From the NCBI GenBank assembly GCA_040222875.1, contig JAVKCG010000004.1:620001-684000 (forward strand): a stretch of DNA of 64,000 nucleotides, written 5' to 3'. The stretch comes from JAJCYL01 sp040222875. Lineage in GTDB: Bacteria; Bacteroidota; Bacteroidia; Cytophagales; Cyclobacteriaceae. The position numbers were made by a program, and so were the translations under genes. This document shows positions 25,848 through 33,852 of the stretch, piece after piece (position 1 is the stretch's first letter; the number at the start of each line of letters is the position of its first letter). Below the pieces are notes generated by a model. That model searched no databases, was not told where the DNA came from, and was given only the letters and a program-made list of their open reading frames with translations.

Positions 25848-26849
25848 CTAAATCAGAAGGTAGATATTTGCTTTACTCAAATAAAGCCTGGTCATTTCCA
25901 GAAATGTTTCCTCTATTCTAGCGTAAATCGCGGGATTACCCTCTCTTTCTGAATCATCATCAAAATCAATCCACGGCCGTGTATTTATTTCCCAAACTAC
26001 AATATTTCCATCCATGTCAACTGAGTAATCGAAGTTTACATAATCGAGTTTAAGGTCTTCTCTTAAATCATTCAATTGGCTCTGAAACTTCACTGGCTCA
26101 TTTAATATTTCAAGCTCTTTTTGAAGCCTCTCTTGTGACCAATCCCTTTCATGCCAGTGAAGGCACCATTTATTAGAAAAGGAGACATAATTGAGAATAC
26201 CCTTGCTTCCTACAAAAAAATGTCGGTATACGTTATAATATCCATTATCGTCAATGGTATCAATGAATTCAATTGCAATCGGATCTTGCATAGATTCCCA
26301 TTCTACTAACCATAAATCTTTTTGGCTTGTCACCAGTTGCCTATAACTGTGGACACCATTGCCCATGTTACAGCGTACGATAAACTTCGATGAAAGGGCG
26401 CACTCTATTTGATCATATGACTGATCAGAATTAATTCGGATCATTTTAGGTGTTCTTACCCCATTTTTTAGTGCGACCTCTGAGAATTCCAGCTTATTGA
26501 GTTTCCCTAATACTCGCTGCGAATTGATAATCGGTATGCCAAGTTTATCGGCCGCAACATGAATATCTTCAAGTATTTGAGCATCATTTCGGTAAGAATC
26601 GTTAGCCCAGTTTACAAGAACTCCCACGCCTTGAAGTGTAGCTTTAAAAGGACGTAGTAGGCCAATCTTAAAATGACAATAGACTTCAGGGTACTTTCTC
26701 TTTACCCACTCTAAATAATCATTATTGTAGTAAGGATTAGATTTTAAGAAAAGTATATACGGTTTTTGGGTCTTCCGAAGAAAAAACCCAAGATATACTT
26801 CAGAGTAAAACGATAATTTTTTGAGATAGTAGTGCAGTTTTTCATGCAT
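25848..26849 (-). CDS. ATP-grasp ligase-like protein, tandem paralogue 3 (first in operon)
   Basis: A 333-residue protein, the most diverged of the three. It shares FIVRCN (Arg159), AIEFID (Glu194), VYRHFFVG, NFDYSVDMDG and VVWEINTRPW (Glu287, Asn289). Its C-terminus is more acidic (DFDDDSEREGN) and lacks the YNYQLP helix motif of the other two. It starts 31 nt after the sdhB stop with no hairpin in the gap, so it may be read from the sdh promoter. The intact E-x-N motif argues for activity on a related but different substrate. Confidence 0.75.
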   Translation of the reverse strand: MHEKLHYYLKKLSFYSEVYLGFFLRKTQKPYILFLKSNPYYNNDYLEWVKRKYPEVYCHFKIGLLRPFKATLQGVGVLVNWANDSYRNDAQILEDIHVAADKLGIPIINSQRVLGKLNKLEFSEVALKNGVRTPKMIRINSDQSYDQIECALSSKFIVRCNMGNGVHSYRQLVTSQKDLWLVEWESMQDPIAIEFIDTIDDNGYYNVYRHFFVGSKGILNYVSFSNKWCLHWHERDWSQERLQKELEILNEPVKFQSQLNDLREDLKLDYVNFDYSVDMDGNIVVWEINTRPWIDFDDDSEREGNPAIYARIEETFLEMTRLYLSKANIYLLI

Positions 26850-26880
26850 GAGGAATAACTATGGATTTGGCTTAAGAAAA

Positions 26881-27621
26881 TCAGTTGCCAAAAATCTTCC
26901 TTTTCAGCCAAAGGATTGGATCATAGTAGCGGTCAACTACCCGCTCTTTTAAGGGGATGATGCCGTTATCAGTGATCTGGATGTGTTCTGGGCAAACCAC
27001 CGTACAACACTTAGTGATATTACACATCCCTGAGCCGTATTCATCGCGGATTTCTGGAATCCTATCTGCTGTGTCAAGGGGGTGCATTTCAAGGCTTGCC
27101 AAACGGATCATGAATCGGGGGCCCACGAATTTATCTTTTTTCTGATGGTCACGGATCACGTGACAAGTATTTTGGCAGAGGTAGCACTCGATGCATTTTC
27201 TAAATTCCTGTACCCTGTCTACATCCTGTTGCATCATGCGGTATTCGCCGTCAGCATCTCTTTTTCGGGGTTTTAAGGGCTGGATCTTTTTATTCTGTTC
27301 ATAATTCCAGGTTACATCAGTAACCAAATCACGAAGCACAGGAAAACTCTGCATTGGCCGGATGGTGATCGTTTCATCATCTTTAAATTCATTCATCCTC
27401 GTCATACAACCTAGCTTCGGCATTCCATTAATCTCCATACTACATGAACCGCACTTTCCAGCTTTGCAATTCCATCTTACTGCCAGGTCATTGGCTTGCT
27501 CAGCCTGAATTTTATGGATGACATCGAGAACCACCATGCCTTCTGAGACTTCAGTTTCATAGTTTTGAAAGTCGCCTCCGGTACTATCACCTCGCCAAAG
27601 TTTGAATAAACGTTTTCCCAT
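26881..27621 (-). CDS. sdhB: Succinate dehydrogenase/fumarate reductase iron-sulfur subunit
   Basis: A 246-residue subunit that passes electrons from the flavoprotein to quinone. The [2Fe-2S] ligands lie in CKAGKCGSCS with the later GC. The other clusters use CIECYLCQNTC and CNITKCCTVVCPEH. It is the last gene of the sdhC-A-B order on the minus strand, separated from sdhA by a 125-bp gap that holds a palindromic repeat. It acts on the cytoplasmic face of the inner membrane in the TCA cycle. Confidence 0.95.
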   Translation of the reverse strand: MGKRLFKLWRGDSTGGDFQNYETEVSEGMVVLDVIHKIQAEQANDLAVRWNCKAGKCGSCSMEINGMPKLGCMTRMNEFKDDETITIRPMQSFPVLRDLVTDVTWNYEQNKKIQPLKPRKRDADGEYRMMQQDVDRVQEFRKCIECYLCQNTCHVIRDHQKKDKFVGPRFMIRLASLEMHPLDTADRIPEIRDEYGSGMCNITKCCTVVCPEHIQITDNGIIPLKERVVDRYYDPILWLKRKIFGN

Positions 27622-27636
27622 ACTTTAAAAATTTAT

Positions 27637-27735
27637 CGTCATTCCGAACCTTTGAGATCATAGATCGAAAAGGTGTGGGAATCCCAATCGGTCTATCAAA
27701 ACCAATGGAGATTTCTCACTTCGTTCGAAATGACG
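27637..27735. repeat. ~100-bp intergenic palindromic repeat between sdhA and sdhB
   Basis: The ends CGTCATTCCGAA (27637-27648) and TTCGAAATGACG (27724-27735) are inverted with 11 of 12 matches. The interior contains further partly complementary pieces, such as GGGAATCCC and GAGATTTCTC. This is the form of a dispersed bacterial palindromic element. It sits inside an operon and could alter the relative amounts of SdhA and SdhB messages. Copy number cannot be seen in one window. Confidence 0.6.
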
Positions 27736-27746
27736 GCACTTTAATA

Positions 27747-29588
27747 TCATTTTTCTTCATTTTGAATCTCGGCTTCGAGATCCTCAATTTTCGAATTCGC
27801 TATTCGCTTGAGTTCTACATCTGGTTCTGATTTCTGCACCTTTTCAACCTTCATTTCCCCACCATCACCTTTCGAAATGACCACATTCACATTTTGCCAC
27901 TCTTCTCGTTCTCCTTCGTAATCCAACCTTGTGTGCCCACCCCTGCTTTCTTGCCTCATTTCAGCAGCTTTCGCTACTGCTTCAGATGTGATCAACAAAT
28001 TCCTCATTGATAGAGCCTGATGCCAGCCAGGATTATATTGACTTGCCCCCTCCGCTTTCACATTCTTGAACTTCTCTTTTACCTCTTCAATCTTATCAAT
28101 GCCAGCTTTTAAGTCTTCTTCAGTTCTTACAATCCCCACCTGCATCTGCATATTTTCTTTTAATTCATCATGCATTAAATATGGATTTTCGCCTCTTTCC
28201 CTATTTAAGATGTCGGTGGCATCCCTGATGATTTTCTCTGCCTGACCGTTATCTATTGTTGGAGTATTCGATAACCCACTTGCATATTCCGAGGCTCCAA
28301 TTCCGGCTAAACGACCGAAAACAATTAAATCTGACAAAGAATTTCCACCCAGCCTGTTTGCTCCATGCATACCGGCTGAACACTCACCGCAAGCAAACAG
28401 CCCCGGCACTTTAGACATTTGGGTATCAGCATCAACTCGGATTCCACCCATGAAGTAGTGTAAAGTAGGCCCAACCTCCATGGGATCAGTTGTAATGTCC
28501 AACTCTGCTAATACTTTAAATTGATGATACATTGAAGGCAGCTTTCGCTTGATGTAATCAGCATCCCGCCTTGAAGCTATGTCAAGAAAGGCTCCGCCGT
28601 GGGGAGTGCCCCGGCCCCCTTTTACCTCCCTCATAATTGCTCTGGCAACAACATCTCGGGTAAGTAATTCTGGTGGCCTTCTTGCTCCATCAACGCCTTT
28701 CAGCCAATTGTTTCCCTCTTCTTCTGTATCGGCAGTTTCCGGAGCAAATCGCTCCGGTATATTCTCGAACATGAAGCGCTTGCCTTCACTGTTGGTTAAG
28801 ATTCCCCCCTCACCCCTCACTCCTTCAGTAACCAATATACCAGCGACCGATGGGGGCCAAACCATTCCAGTTGGATGAAATTGCGTGAACTCGATATCCA
28901 TTAATTCGGCTCCGGCTTCATAAGCCATCGCATAGCCATCACCAGTATATTCCCAGGAGTTGGAGGTAACCTTCCAGGCTTTGCCGGCACCTCCAGTTGC
29001 GAAAATGACCGCCTTAGCTTTAAAGATTACGAACTGGCCAGTATCCCTTATCATTGCCACACACCCCGCAATCTTGTCACCATCTTTCAACAAATCGAGA
29101 ACTGAGTATTCCATAAAAACTTCGAACCCTTGATGAATGCCATGATCTTGTAAGGTCCTGATCAATTCGAGACCGGTACGGTCTCCAACGTGGGCCAGAC
29201 GGGGGTAGCGATGTCCACCAAAATTTCTTTGATTAATGAGGCCGTCTTTTGTGCGATCGAAAACTGCTCCCCACTCTTCCAGTTCCCGCACTCGATCTGG
29301 CGCTTGCTTGGCGTGGAGTTCGGCCATACGCCATACATTCATGAACTTGCCGCCCCGCATCGTATCTCTAAAATGTATCTTCCAATGATCTCTTTTGTCG
29401 ACATTTCTCAGTGCAGCGGCCATGCCACCCTCGGCCATTACCGTATGCGCCTTCCCAAGTAATGACTTACAGATCAATGCAGTCTTCATCCCCTGGGCTG
29501 AGCATTCGATAGCAGCCCTAAGGCCCGCACCACCAGCACCAATTACAAGGATGTCATGTTCGTATGATTGTATTTCGTTAATGTTCAT
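27747..29588 (-). CDS. sdhA: Succinate dehydrogenase/fumarate reductase flavoprotein subunit
   Basis: A 613-residue catalytic subunit. The FAD-binding GAGGAGLRAA occurs near residue 17, and the flavinylation-type histidine is in AHTVMAEGGMA. The substrate region reads QFHPTGM, and the active-site arginine/histidine segment includes LLTRDVVARAI and LHYFMGGI. The C-terminal helical domain is normal, with a charged tail after it. The order sdhC-sdhA-sdhB with a single large cytochrome subunit is usual for Bacteroidota. It oxidises succinate to fumarate with quinone as acceptor. Confidence 0.95.
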   Translation of the reverse strand: MNINEIQSYEHDILVIGAGGAGLRAAIECSAQGMKTALICKSLLGKAHTVMAEGGMAAALRNVDKRDHWKIHFRDTMRGGKFMNVWRMAELHAKQAPDRVRELEEWGAVFDRTKDGLINQRNFGGHRYPRLAHVGDRTGLELIRTLQDHGIHQGFEVFMEYSVLDLLKDGDKIAGCVAMIRDTGQFVIFKAKAVIFATGGAGKAWKVTSNSWEYTGDGYAMAYEAGAELMDIEFTQFHPTGMVWPPSVAGILVTEGVRGEGGILTNSEGKRFMFENIPERFAPETADTEEEGNNWLKGVDGARRPPELLTRDVVARAIMREVKGGRGTPHGGAFLDIASRRDADYIKRKLPSMYHQFKVLAELDITTDPMEVGPTLHYFMGGIRVDADTQMSKVPGLFACGECSAGMHGANRLGGNSLSDLIVFGRLAGIGASEYASGLSNTPTIDNGQAEKIIRDATDILNRERGENPYLMHDELKENMQMQVGIVRTEEDLKAGIDKIEEVKEKFKNVKAEGASQYNPGWHQALSMRNLLITSEAVAKAAEMRQESRGGHTRLDYEGEREEWQNVNVVISKGDGGEMKVEKVQKSEPDVELKRIANSKIEDLEAEIQNEEK

Positions 29589-29639
29589 CAGATTCTATTT
29601 CACAGAGTTACATTGGGAATTAAATTGAAAATGCAATAT

Positions 29640-30461
29640 TCATATTCCCCAAGTGTTGAGATCGGTTATTATTCCCATTGAGACAAGCCGCACATAAACA
29701 TCACTAAACCCAACCCAAAAAAGACTCATCCAAGCGAAAAGTTTATGGTTACGATTTAGCCATGACACCTTGTGGTAAACACCATTTTTCAGAGGGCCAG
29801 CACCAGCACATGAAAAGCAATCTTTTCTGCCGCCAACAAGATGCCTAAAAGAATGACATCCAAATGTGTATCCTCCAAGAAGCACCGGATTCATCAGCAA
29901 TACTAAAGTGCCAACCCCGAATCCGAACTGACCCTGATGATAAAATGCCGCTGCGGTATCGGCCATCAGAATAAAAACATAAACGATAGCCATATAAAGT
30001 GCGTACCTGTGCAGGTTCTGAAAAATGAGCAGAAAAGTTTCACCTTGATAATTTCTTTGTGGAATCCCGCTCACCGCACAGGCCGGTGGTGTTGCAGCAA
30101 AGGCTTTGTAGTATGCTCCGCGATAGTAATAGCATGTGAACCTAAAAAGGCCAGGGAATACAAGTATCAAAAATGCAGGAGAAGCAGGCAGAAACGAAGG
30201 CCACCAAGATGGCCATTCACCCAGTAATGCATGCCAAATAGGGGCGCTTCCCACTACTGAAGTGTCAGTATAAATAACCGGTGAGTAGAATGGTGACAAA
30301 TAAGAAACGGCATAATAATGATTCGCTTGAAACGCAGCCCAAGTCGCATAAACTATAAAAGCCCCAAGCCCCAGAAAAACTAAAAGTGGCTCAAGCCACC
30401 ATGTATCGTTTCTCAGCGTTTCCGCAAAAGAAGGTTTCTTCAAAACCGCAGTTGACTCCAT
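29640..30461 (-). CDS. sdhC: Succinate dehydrogenase membrane anchor subunit
   Basis: A 273-residue membrane protein with about five hydrophobic segments and no signal peptide. Histidines in NLHRYALY, CHSFRHLVGG and others are candidate haem or quinone ligands. A CFSCAGAG segment follows the GGRKD loop. It is directly upstream of sdhA (51 nt) and longer than classical SdhC, like the single-subunit anchors of Bacteroidota succinate dehydrogenases. The membrane-anchor role is clear from position; haem content is not certain. Confidence 0.85.
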   Translation of the reverse strand: MESTAVLKKPSFAETLRNDTWWLEPLLVFLGLGAFIVYATWAAFQANHYYAVSYLSPFYSPVIYTDTSVVGSAPIWHALLGEWPSWWPSFLPASPAFLILVFPGLFRFTCYYYRGAYYKAFAATPPACAVSGIPQRNYQGETFLLIFQNLHRYALYMAIVYVFILMADTAAAFYHQGQFGFGVGTLVLLMNPVLLGGYTFGCHSFRHLVGGRKDCFSCAGAGPLKNGVYHKVSWLNRNHKLFAWMSLFWVGFSDVYVRLVSMGIITDLNTWGI

Positions 30462-30529
30462 ATTCCTTCGGATTTTTTAAGATTTCCTAAAATAAGACAC
30501 AAGCGTGAAGGAACAAATGGATAATCCTT

Positions 30530-30551
30530 CAATACTCAAAATTGAGTATTG
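30530..30551. promoter_or_regulatory. Perfect 10-bp inverted repeat between sdhC and the SUMF1-fold gene
   Basis: CAATACTCAA and TTGAGTATTG flank an AA centre in the 139-bp divergent gap, about 50 nt before the ATG at 30601 and 69 nt before sdhC. The tight spacing and symmetry look more like a dimeric regulator site than a terminator. It could serve either gene. Confidence 0.45.
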
Positions 30552-30600
30552 TCATTGCTGTTTTTAGAGTGTAGCTTGAAGTTGAACTAAATTGACTATC

Positions 30601-32091
30601 ATGAAAAGACCATTTCAGGTTTGCATTTTATTTATTCTGACTGCGCTGTTGGTCACATCAGCAAAAAGTGCACTGCTTGCCAATAATGTAGCCATAAGCA
30701 ATGTTACGTTGACAGGTCAGGATACCGGAAACGACTTCACACTTATTCAGTTTGACATTAGTTGGGAGAACTCCTGGCGGGTTAGTTCTGGGCCAGCAAA
30801 CTATGACGCCGTCTGGGTTTTTGCCAAATACAGGGTTGGCGGTGGTGCCTGGAACCACGTATGGTTAAATGAAGATGGCGTTGGCCATACAGAGCCAACA
30901 GGTAGCGACATTGATATAGGATTAGAAGATGATGGTTCAGCTTTTAACGCTACAACCAATCCTGGATTAGGAGCTTTTATCTACAGAGAAGCAGATGGTA
31001 GTGGCACATTTGCTTTAACTGGTGTCCAACTAAGGTGGAATTACGGTGCGAATGGACTTGCAGATAGCGATGGTGTTGATTTGAAGCTTTTTGCAATTGA
31101 GATGGTTTATATTCCCGAGGGAGCTTTTTGGGTTGGAACTGGTGGAACTGAGACAAATAGTTTCACGGATGGCGAATGGACTGCTGGTAATACTGTTCCT
31201 TTACAAATAACTTCAGAAAATGCTCTCACTATCGCCCAGAACGATGATGATCTTTGGGCAACAGGTGGCATATCGGCTGCTGCGTTACCTGCAGCATATC
31301 CTAAAGGCTTCAACGATATCTATTCAATGAAATACGAGATAAGCCAACAAGGTTATACTGATTTTTTGAACTCATTGGATGCCACGCAAGCCACAGCAAG
31401 ATACCCAACTGCTTTTGGTTCTAATCGTTATTCAATATCATCTTCAGGGGGTGTCTATAGTACATCTGCTCCATATCTTGCCGTAAATTTCATCAGTTGG
31501 GCAGATCTTGCTGCGTATCTCGATTGGTCTGGTTTGCGGCCAATGACTGAATTAGAATTCCGAAAAATATGCCGCGGAACAATAGACCCCTTCATTGACG
31601 AGTTAGCCTGGGGAACAACGACTATTGCCCCTTCCGCATACACTCTTTCAGATGCGAATGCGGCTAATGAAGAGATCGCAAGCAACTATCATAGTGGCGG
31701 CAATGCCAGCTATTCTTTAACAGATGGCTCACAAGATGGACCTGTTAGAGTCGGAATTTTCGCTTCTAACGTAGCAAATACAGGACGGGAGACATCAGGG
31801 GCAAGTTTCTATGGAGTAATGGAAATGAGCGGTAATCTTTGGGAAATAGTTGTCCTTTTATCAAATGCAACAGGTTTGGCGTTTGATGGCGAACATGGGA
31901 ATGGAGCAATTGACTCAGGTGGAGATGCCGATGTAACAAACTGGCCTGGCACCAATGCTACCGGAACAAGTCGACATGGAGGTGCCTGGTCTGAAGCATC
32001 TACCAATCTTAGAACAGCATATCGAAACGTAGGTGTTGCAGCTACCAGAGAGCTAACCTATGGTGGCAGAGGAGTTAGGACAGCACCTTAA
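30601..32091 (+). CDS. Secreted SUMF1/FGE-fold protein
   Basis: The ATG at 30601 (MKRPFQVCILFILTALLVTSAKS) gives a signal peptide; the upstream TTG at 30592 is unlikely. Residues ~30-165 are a beta domain (DFTLIQFDISWENSWR). A formylglycine-generating-enzyme-like domain follows, from MVYIPEGAFWVGTGG through YSMKYEISQQGYTDFLNSL, EMSGNLWEIVV and RHGGAWSE to GGRGVRTAP. The two active-site cysteines of true sulfatase-activating enzymes are absent, so it is probably a structural or binding member of the fold. It sits 6 nt before the repeat-containing T9SS protein and is co-transcribed with it. Confidence 0.82.
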   Translation: MKRPFQVCILFILTALLVTSAKSALLANNVAISNVTLTGQDTGNDFTLIQFDISWENSWRVSSGPANYDAVWVFAKYRVGGGAWNHVWLNEDGVGHTEPTGSDIDIGLEDDGSAFNATTNPGLGAFIYREADGSGTFALTGVQLRWNYGANGLADSDGVDLKLFAIEMVYIPEGAFWVGTGGTETNSFTDGEWTAGNTVPLQITSENALTIAQNDDDLWATGGISAAALPAAYPKGFNDIYSMKYEISQQGYTDFLNSLDATQATARYPTAFGSNRYSISSSGGVYSTSAPYLAVNFISWADLAAYLDWSGLRPMTELEFRKICRGTIDPFIDELAWGTTTIAPSAYTLSDANAANEEIASNYHSGGNASYSLTDGSQDGPVRVGIFASNVANTGRETSGASFYGVMEMSGNLWEIVVLLSNATGLAFDGEHGNGAIDSGGDADVTNWPGTNATGTSRHGGAWSEASTNLRTAYRNVGVAATRELTYGGRGVRTAP

Positions 32092-32097
32092 AGAAGC

Positions 32098-33552
32098 GTG
32101 TTAACTAGGTTAATACTGATCTTCATATTATTTGCTTCTTTCTCAGATGCACACAGCCAGTTTGTGGGCGGATTAGGAGGAAGTGATGTTAGAAGTAATA
32201 TTGCATATAGTAACCTCTCCGGAATAAGTTTACTTCCAGTATTTCAAGGTGGTGATGCCTCTGGGGATAACCAAATAAGTACCTCATTGTCTCTTTCAGG
32301 AGATAATTTGCTCTTCATTTACGGCGGGGGTAAGGGCAAAGGTGATGCCATTCAGTTAAACCAACATGGAGATCTCTCCGGAACATCGTTGGCAAGTGTT
32401 TTCGATGGTGCCATCGGAAGGGGTGATATATTATCAAGCTTTTCAACTTCCTTAGACGGGGTTCTCAGCAATGAAGTATTCCAGGGGGGAAATGGCAATG
32501 GTAGCATCGTTGCATCAATGGATTATTCAGATTTTACTGGTTCTGCTATTAGTGATTTGTTCAGTGGAGGTAAGGGGCGAGGGGATTATTTGTCCACATC
32601 CACTCAATCTCTCAATGGATCAACACTTTTGGCATTTTCTGGTGGCAATGGCAATGGAGACAACTCTGTTTTCGATCGACACTCTTCACTGAATGGGGCT
32701 GATTTGAGTCTATCATACCTGGGAGATCAAGGCCGAGGTGACATTGCCTCAGAAATAATGGGGTCTACCTTTAGTAGTACAAATCTCAATGTGTTATTTC
32801 TCGGCAATGTAGGCCGTGGGGATCAATTACAAAATCAGGTTCACTTATCGTTGGCAGGCGAAAATATGAACGCTTTTAATGGGGCATCAGGAAGAGGCGA
32901 TATCGTTGAAAATATCGACAAAGGCTCACTGGGTGGTGATGATTTAGGTGTTCTTTTTGTTGGTAGTTCAGGGCGGGGAGACGAGATGGCCAGGCTGTTT
33001 TTTAATACGGCTTTACCAATCACACTTATTTCTTTTGATGCGTCCACTCTGCCGAATTCAATTCTGCTTGAATGGATCACTTTATCTGAAATCAACAATG
33101 ATTACTTTACTGTAGAAAAATCCAGAAATGGGCTTGATTGGAATAAAGTTGGGGAAGTCGACGGTGGAGGAAATTCTGCAACTGAAATTGAATACCAATT
33201 TGAAGATATTTATCCGATTACCGGACTTCAATATTACCGGCTAAAGCAAACTGATTTTGATGGCTTGTTTGAATACTCGCAGACGATTTCAGTATTTTTT
33301 CAGCCCAATAACTTTCAGGTTACCGTTTACCCAAACCCTAATTATGGAACCCTCAATATCAATATTGAAAACTTCAACTCAAAGGAGGTGTTGGTGAGGC
33401 TTATCGATACTAGCGGACAAGTGGTTTGGCAAAGAAATGACCTGTTAAGCAGAGTACATACATTTGATATCTCCAGCCTACCTAATAAGGTCTATATTTT
33501 GCAAATTGTTGCGAACGGCGTGATTCATTCTCAAAAGCTTATAAAAAAATGA
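32098..33552 (+). CDS. T9SS-sorted surface protein with ~10 G-x-x-G-R-G-D repeats
   Basis: A 484-residue protein with a GTG start and signal peptide (LTRLILIFILFASFSDAHSQ). From about residue 45 to 300 it holds about ten ~25-residue repeats. Each ends in a core such as GGKGRGD, GAIGRGD, GNVGRGD or GGNGNGD, with SLxG/SLSG phasing between. Then comes a beta domain (LPITLISFDA...LEWITLSEINNDYFTVEKS) and a type A T9SS sorting domain (VYPNPNYGTLNI...ISSLPNKVYILQI...QKLIKK). It is therefore exported by the Gld/Por machinery encoded further along. Several repeats carry RGD. Possible adhesin or matrix protein. Confidence 0.85.
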   Translation: MLTRLILIFILFASFSDAHSQFVGGLGGSDVRSNIAYSNLSGISLLPVFQGGDASGDNQISTSLSLSGDNLLFIYGGGKGKGDAIQLNQHGDLSGTSLASVFDGAIGRGDILSSFSTSLDGVLSNEVFQGGNGNGSIVASMDYSDFTGSAISDLFSGGKGRGDYLSTSTQSLNGSTLLAFSGGNGNGDNSVFDRHSSLNGADLSLSYLGDQGRGDIASEIMGSTFSSTNLNVLFLGNVGRGDQLQNQVHLSLAGENMNAFNGASGRGDIVENIDKGSLGGDDLGVLFVGSSGRGDEMARLFFNTALPITLISFDASTLPNSILLEWITLSEINNDYFTVEKSRNGLDWNKVGEVDGGGNSATEIEYQFEDIYPITGLQYYRLKQTDFDGLFEYSQTISVFFQPNNFQVTVYPNPNYGTLNINIENFNSKEVLVRLIDTSGQVVWQRNDLLSRVHTFDISSLPNKVYILQIVANGVIHSQKLIKK

Positions 33553-33553
33553 G

Positions 33554-33838
33554 TCAGCTTAAGAGTGCCATTACAATTGCTTCCCACTCCGCGTCAAGGT
33601 CGACATTAGGTCTCTTTTTTCCAGCCCTAGAATACCAATAATCAGCATTCCAAATGTCCCCTTCTTTTCGATGAAGGTAGGCATGAACCCAGTAACCATC
33701 TTCCGAATTGACCTCTTGAGCGATGCCATGTGCATTTTCCCAATCATCATTTTTGTCATGCCATAGGGCTGTCAAAAGTGGGGATAAATCAGGTGGATCT
33801 TTCTGGTCAATGGTTTCAATAAATTCGTGATAATTCAT
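33554..33838 (-). CDS. Small cytoplasmic protein of unknown function
   Basis: The ATG at 33838 gives 94 residues (MNYHEFIETIDQ). The protein is acidic and rich in Trp and Asp (LWHDKNDDWENAH, GYWVHAYLHRKEGDIWNADYWYSRAG). The HxxKGD...NAxYWY pattern looks like a small conserved Bacteroidota family, but I know no function for it. It converges on the T9SS cargo with one base between the stops and follows a barrel-like gene after 14 nt. Confidence 0.7.
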   Translation of the reverse strand: MNYHEFIETIDQKDPPDLSPLLTALWHDKNDDWENAHGIAQEVNSEDGYWVHAYLHRKEGDIWNADYWYSRAGKKRPNVDLDAEWEAIVMALLS

Positions 33839-33852
33839 GCACCATTTTGAGG

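Noticed and set aside
26850..26880. Search for a precursor peptide gene before the three ATP-grasp genes
   Set aside because: The gap is only 31 nt, and no short ORF with a repeated core is seen near the cluster.
30601..32091. Calling the SUMF1-fold protein a sulfatase-activating enzyme
   Set aside because: The two active-site cysteines are missing and no sulfatase gene is nearby.
32230..33000. Regular short repeats that could be taken for a CRISPR or tandem DNA array
   Set aside because: The periodicity lies in one long reading frame with a signal peptide and T9SS sorting domain. The DNA units differ in sequence, so this is a protein repeat.
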